6,113 bases of DNA, taken from contig CABMIA010000129.1 of assembly GCA_902386085.1 (NCBI GenBank), forward strand, positions 1 through 6,113. The letters run 5' to 3'. Positions 5,091-6,113 of this stretch are shown piece by piece (the stretch's first letter is position 1; each line of letters starts with the position of its first letter). Below the pieces are notes generated by a model that was given only the letters and a program-made list of their open reading frames with translations, was not told where the DNA came from and ran no database searches. This DNA is from an uncultured archaeon (GTDB taxonomy: Archaea; Halobacteriota; Methanosarcinia; Methanosarcinales; Methanoperedenaceae). The position numbers and the translations under genes were made by a program.

Positions 5091-5928
5091 GGTCGTGCTC
5101 ATCAAAATCTGTTGGATGCGGAGTAGGTGTGAGTGTTGGTGTAGATGTGGAGAGCAAATCGAGAGTGGAAGGTGTATTGATACTGGTGCCGAGTATTCTT
5201 ATTTTAGTTGAACTGTTGTAGTTCATTGTAATAATGTTTCCAGACATTGTCCAGTTTGCCTGGATTGAGGCAAGATATGTGCTCCATAATGCCGGATAAT
5301 CTGGTTTGAAAGAGATGGATGCACTATCGACTGGGATCTCATTCGACAAAACAGGGTAAAGATGGAAACTTGTCGAGGAAGTTGTACCAAGGGATGTGTT
5401 ACTACAATTTACTATCAGCAAATCTATATTGTTCTTATTCAGAAGAGGATCATCAACAATATAGTTAATCGCACCAGTATCCCCAATTATCATACCATGC
5501 TCTATTATGAGCGCTGGCGCTGAGAAATAGTTGTAGTTCTCTTTGATCTTGATTGTACAGGAGGTTATGTTTTCATTTGTACCACCATTATATATAATAT
5601 TTATTTGTTTATCATTATATGTTGTTATTGTAGCTGAGGGTTTTAATGGATTAGTAAGGAACATCCTGGCTGGATAGTCGAGAGATGCATGAAATACTAT
5701 TGTCCTTGGAACATCATAAACTGCTGTATCCAGCAAAACCTGTTTTATATTGAGGACATCATCAAGAACAGTATTAAAATGGCTCGCCTCTATTTCTTTG
5801 TTCCATGCGGGGACGAACTGAGATTGTAAAATCCCCAAAAATGTGACCAAAATCAGAAGTATTAGAAGGGCGCCTATTATTTCAGAGACGCCTTTGTTAT
5901 CTGCCAGAACACTTTTTATTTTTCTCAT
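5086..5928 (-). CDS. Archaeal type IV pilin-like protein with Thr/Pro tail
   Basis: From the ATG at 5928 the product is 280 aa. The start MRKIKSVLADNKGVSEIIGA is a class III (prepilin) signal: basic n-region, likely cleavage after Gly13, then a hydrophobic helix through about residue 36 (LLILLILVTFLGILQ). The mature part is beta-rich with several N-x-S/T sequons (NITS, NCS, NTS, NWT). The C-terminus is a Thr/Pro stretch (STSTPTLTPTPHPT) ending in DFDEHDH. It would be a pilus subunit or pseudopilin, processed by a prepilin peptidase and assembled outside the membrane. A GTG at 5940 would add MALK. The ATG at 5928 is preferred because AGGTG (5938-5942) sits 9 nt before it. The upstream gene is a TadC/PilC-like platform protein ending 12 nt earlier, so they form one operon. 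Confidence 0.85.
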   Translation of the reverse strand: MRKIKSVLADNKGVSEIIGALLILLILVTFLGILQSQFVPAWNKEIEASHFNTVLDDVLNIKQVLLDTAVYDVPRTIVFHASLDYPARMFLTNPLKPSATITTYNDKQINIIYNGGTNENITSCTIKIKENYNYFSAPALIIEHGMIIGDTGAINYIVDDPLLNKNNIDLLIVNCSNTSLGTTSSTSFHLYPVLSNEIPVDSASISFKPDYPALWSTYLASIQANWTMSGNIITMNYNSSTKIRILGTSINTPSTLDLLSTSTPTLTPTPHPTDFDEHDH

Positions 5929-5937
5929 TTTTAATGC

Positions 5938-5942
5938 CACCT
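5938..5942 (-). promoter_or_regulatory. Shine-Dalgarno site of the pilin-like gene, overlapping the previous stop
   Basis: Read on the minus strand, AGGTG overlaps the TAG stop of the upstream TadC-like gene and lies 9 nt before the ATG at 5928. This suggests coupled translation and argues against the GTG at 5940, whose codon lies inside the site. Confidence 0.55.
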
Positions 5943-6113
5943 ATATGAACCATACAAAGAAAATATACGCAATAGCGATCATAAAAGCCGAATGTTTCAG
6001 CCCATCATATACGTTCTCACCCATCATCTGGCCTGCGATTATCCCGGAGAAAAAACCCTGTATGACAGTCGCATGCATGAACAATCTCTGATATTCGCCC
6101 TCATCTGCATTTA
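5941..6113 (-). CDS. TadC/PilC-type pilus platform protein, C-terminal part (5' partial)
   Basis: Only the last 56 residues are in the window; the gene begins beyond the right edge. The sequence NADEGEYQRLFMHATVIQGF continues FSGIIAGQMMGENVYDGLKH and ends with the membrane helix SAFMIAIAYIFFVWFI before TAG 5941-5943. This matches the C-terminal end of archaeal type II secretion F / TadC / FlaJ-type integral membrane proteins (a cytosolic turn, a helix with QGFFSGIIAG, a charged loop, a final helix). Such proteins form the membrane platform on which the pilus ATPase acts. The next gene on the same strand is the pilin-like protein, which supports the call. Confidence 0.75.
   Translation of the reverse strand, partial: NADEGEYQRLFMHATVIQGFFSGIIAGQMMGENVYDGLKHSAFMIAIAYIFFVWFI

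Noticed and set aside
5843..6091. Plus-strand ORF of 82 aa
   Set aside because: It is antisense to the prepilin signal and the TadC-like C-terminus, both recognisable on the minus strand.

Overview
The window reads as archaeal DNA, most likely from the Methanosarcinales. A relative of Candidatus Methanoperedens (ANME-2d) is a reasonable guess but is not proven. The evidence is a disaggregatase-type surface repeat joined to a PGF-pre-PGF domain, a single-domain KaiC-like ATPase, an archaeal pilin with a class III signal next to a TadC/PilC-type membrane protein, AT-rich TATA-like boxes, and Shine-Dalgarno sites of the GGAGGTGA type. No tRNA, rRNA, CRISPR array or transposase was seen.

Layout. 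Positions 1-1553 (+) hold the 3' part of a large cell-surface protein. It has a Pro/Thr-rich stalk built from 42-nt tandem repeats, a disaggregatase-related domain, a PGF-pre-PGF domain and a C-terminal membrane anchor. A hairpin at 1572-1591 separates it from a convergent gene at 1644-2561 (-), a KaiC-like ATPase with an apparent ribbon-helix-helix N-terminus. The 2562-2899 gap has an inverted repeat beside a TATA-like tract and an unusual GC-rich hairpin island. Positions 2900-3514 (-) encode a membrane-anchored transglutaminase-like protein that keeps the Cys motif but seems to lack the catalytic His. Just upstream of it lies a 3' gene relic (3679-3822, -) that looks like the tail of a secreted beta-rich protein, possibly a pilin or archaellin.

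The gene-poor stretch 3823-4468 is not empty. It holds a 15-bp palindrome (4014-4028), a TATA-like box (4052-4062), a nested-stem RNA candidate (about 4083-4199), T-rich tracts, and a promoter and Shine-Dalgarno site for a two-gene cassette. That cassette (+) encodes a 52-aa Cys-bearing microprotein (4469-4627) and a 105-aa protein (4663-4980) whose pattern resembles an Sm/Hfq-like small barrel. A coding-looking open stretch follows in another frame (4961-5083) and may be a frameshifted extension.

At the right edge, on the minus strand, the end of a TadC/PilC-like type IV pilus platform protein (5941-6113) is immediately followed by a pilin-like gene (5086-5928), so these form a pilus operon read leftward. 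Overall the window is mostly envelope biology: a surface adhesin, a pilus and a membrane transglutaminase fold. The structured RNA candidate beside a possible RNA-binding Sm-like protein is the least explained part.
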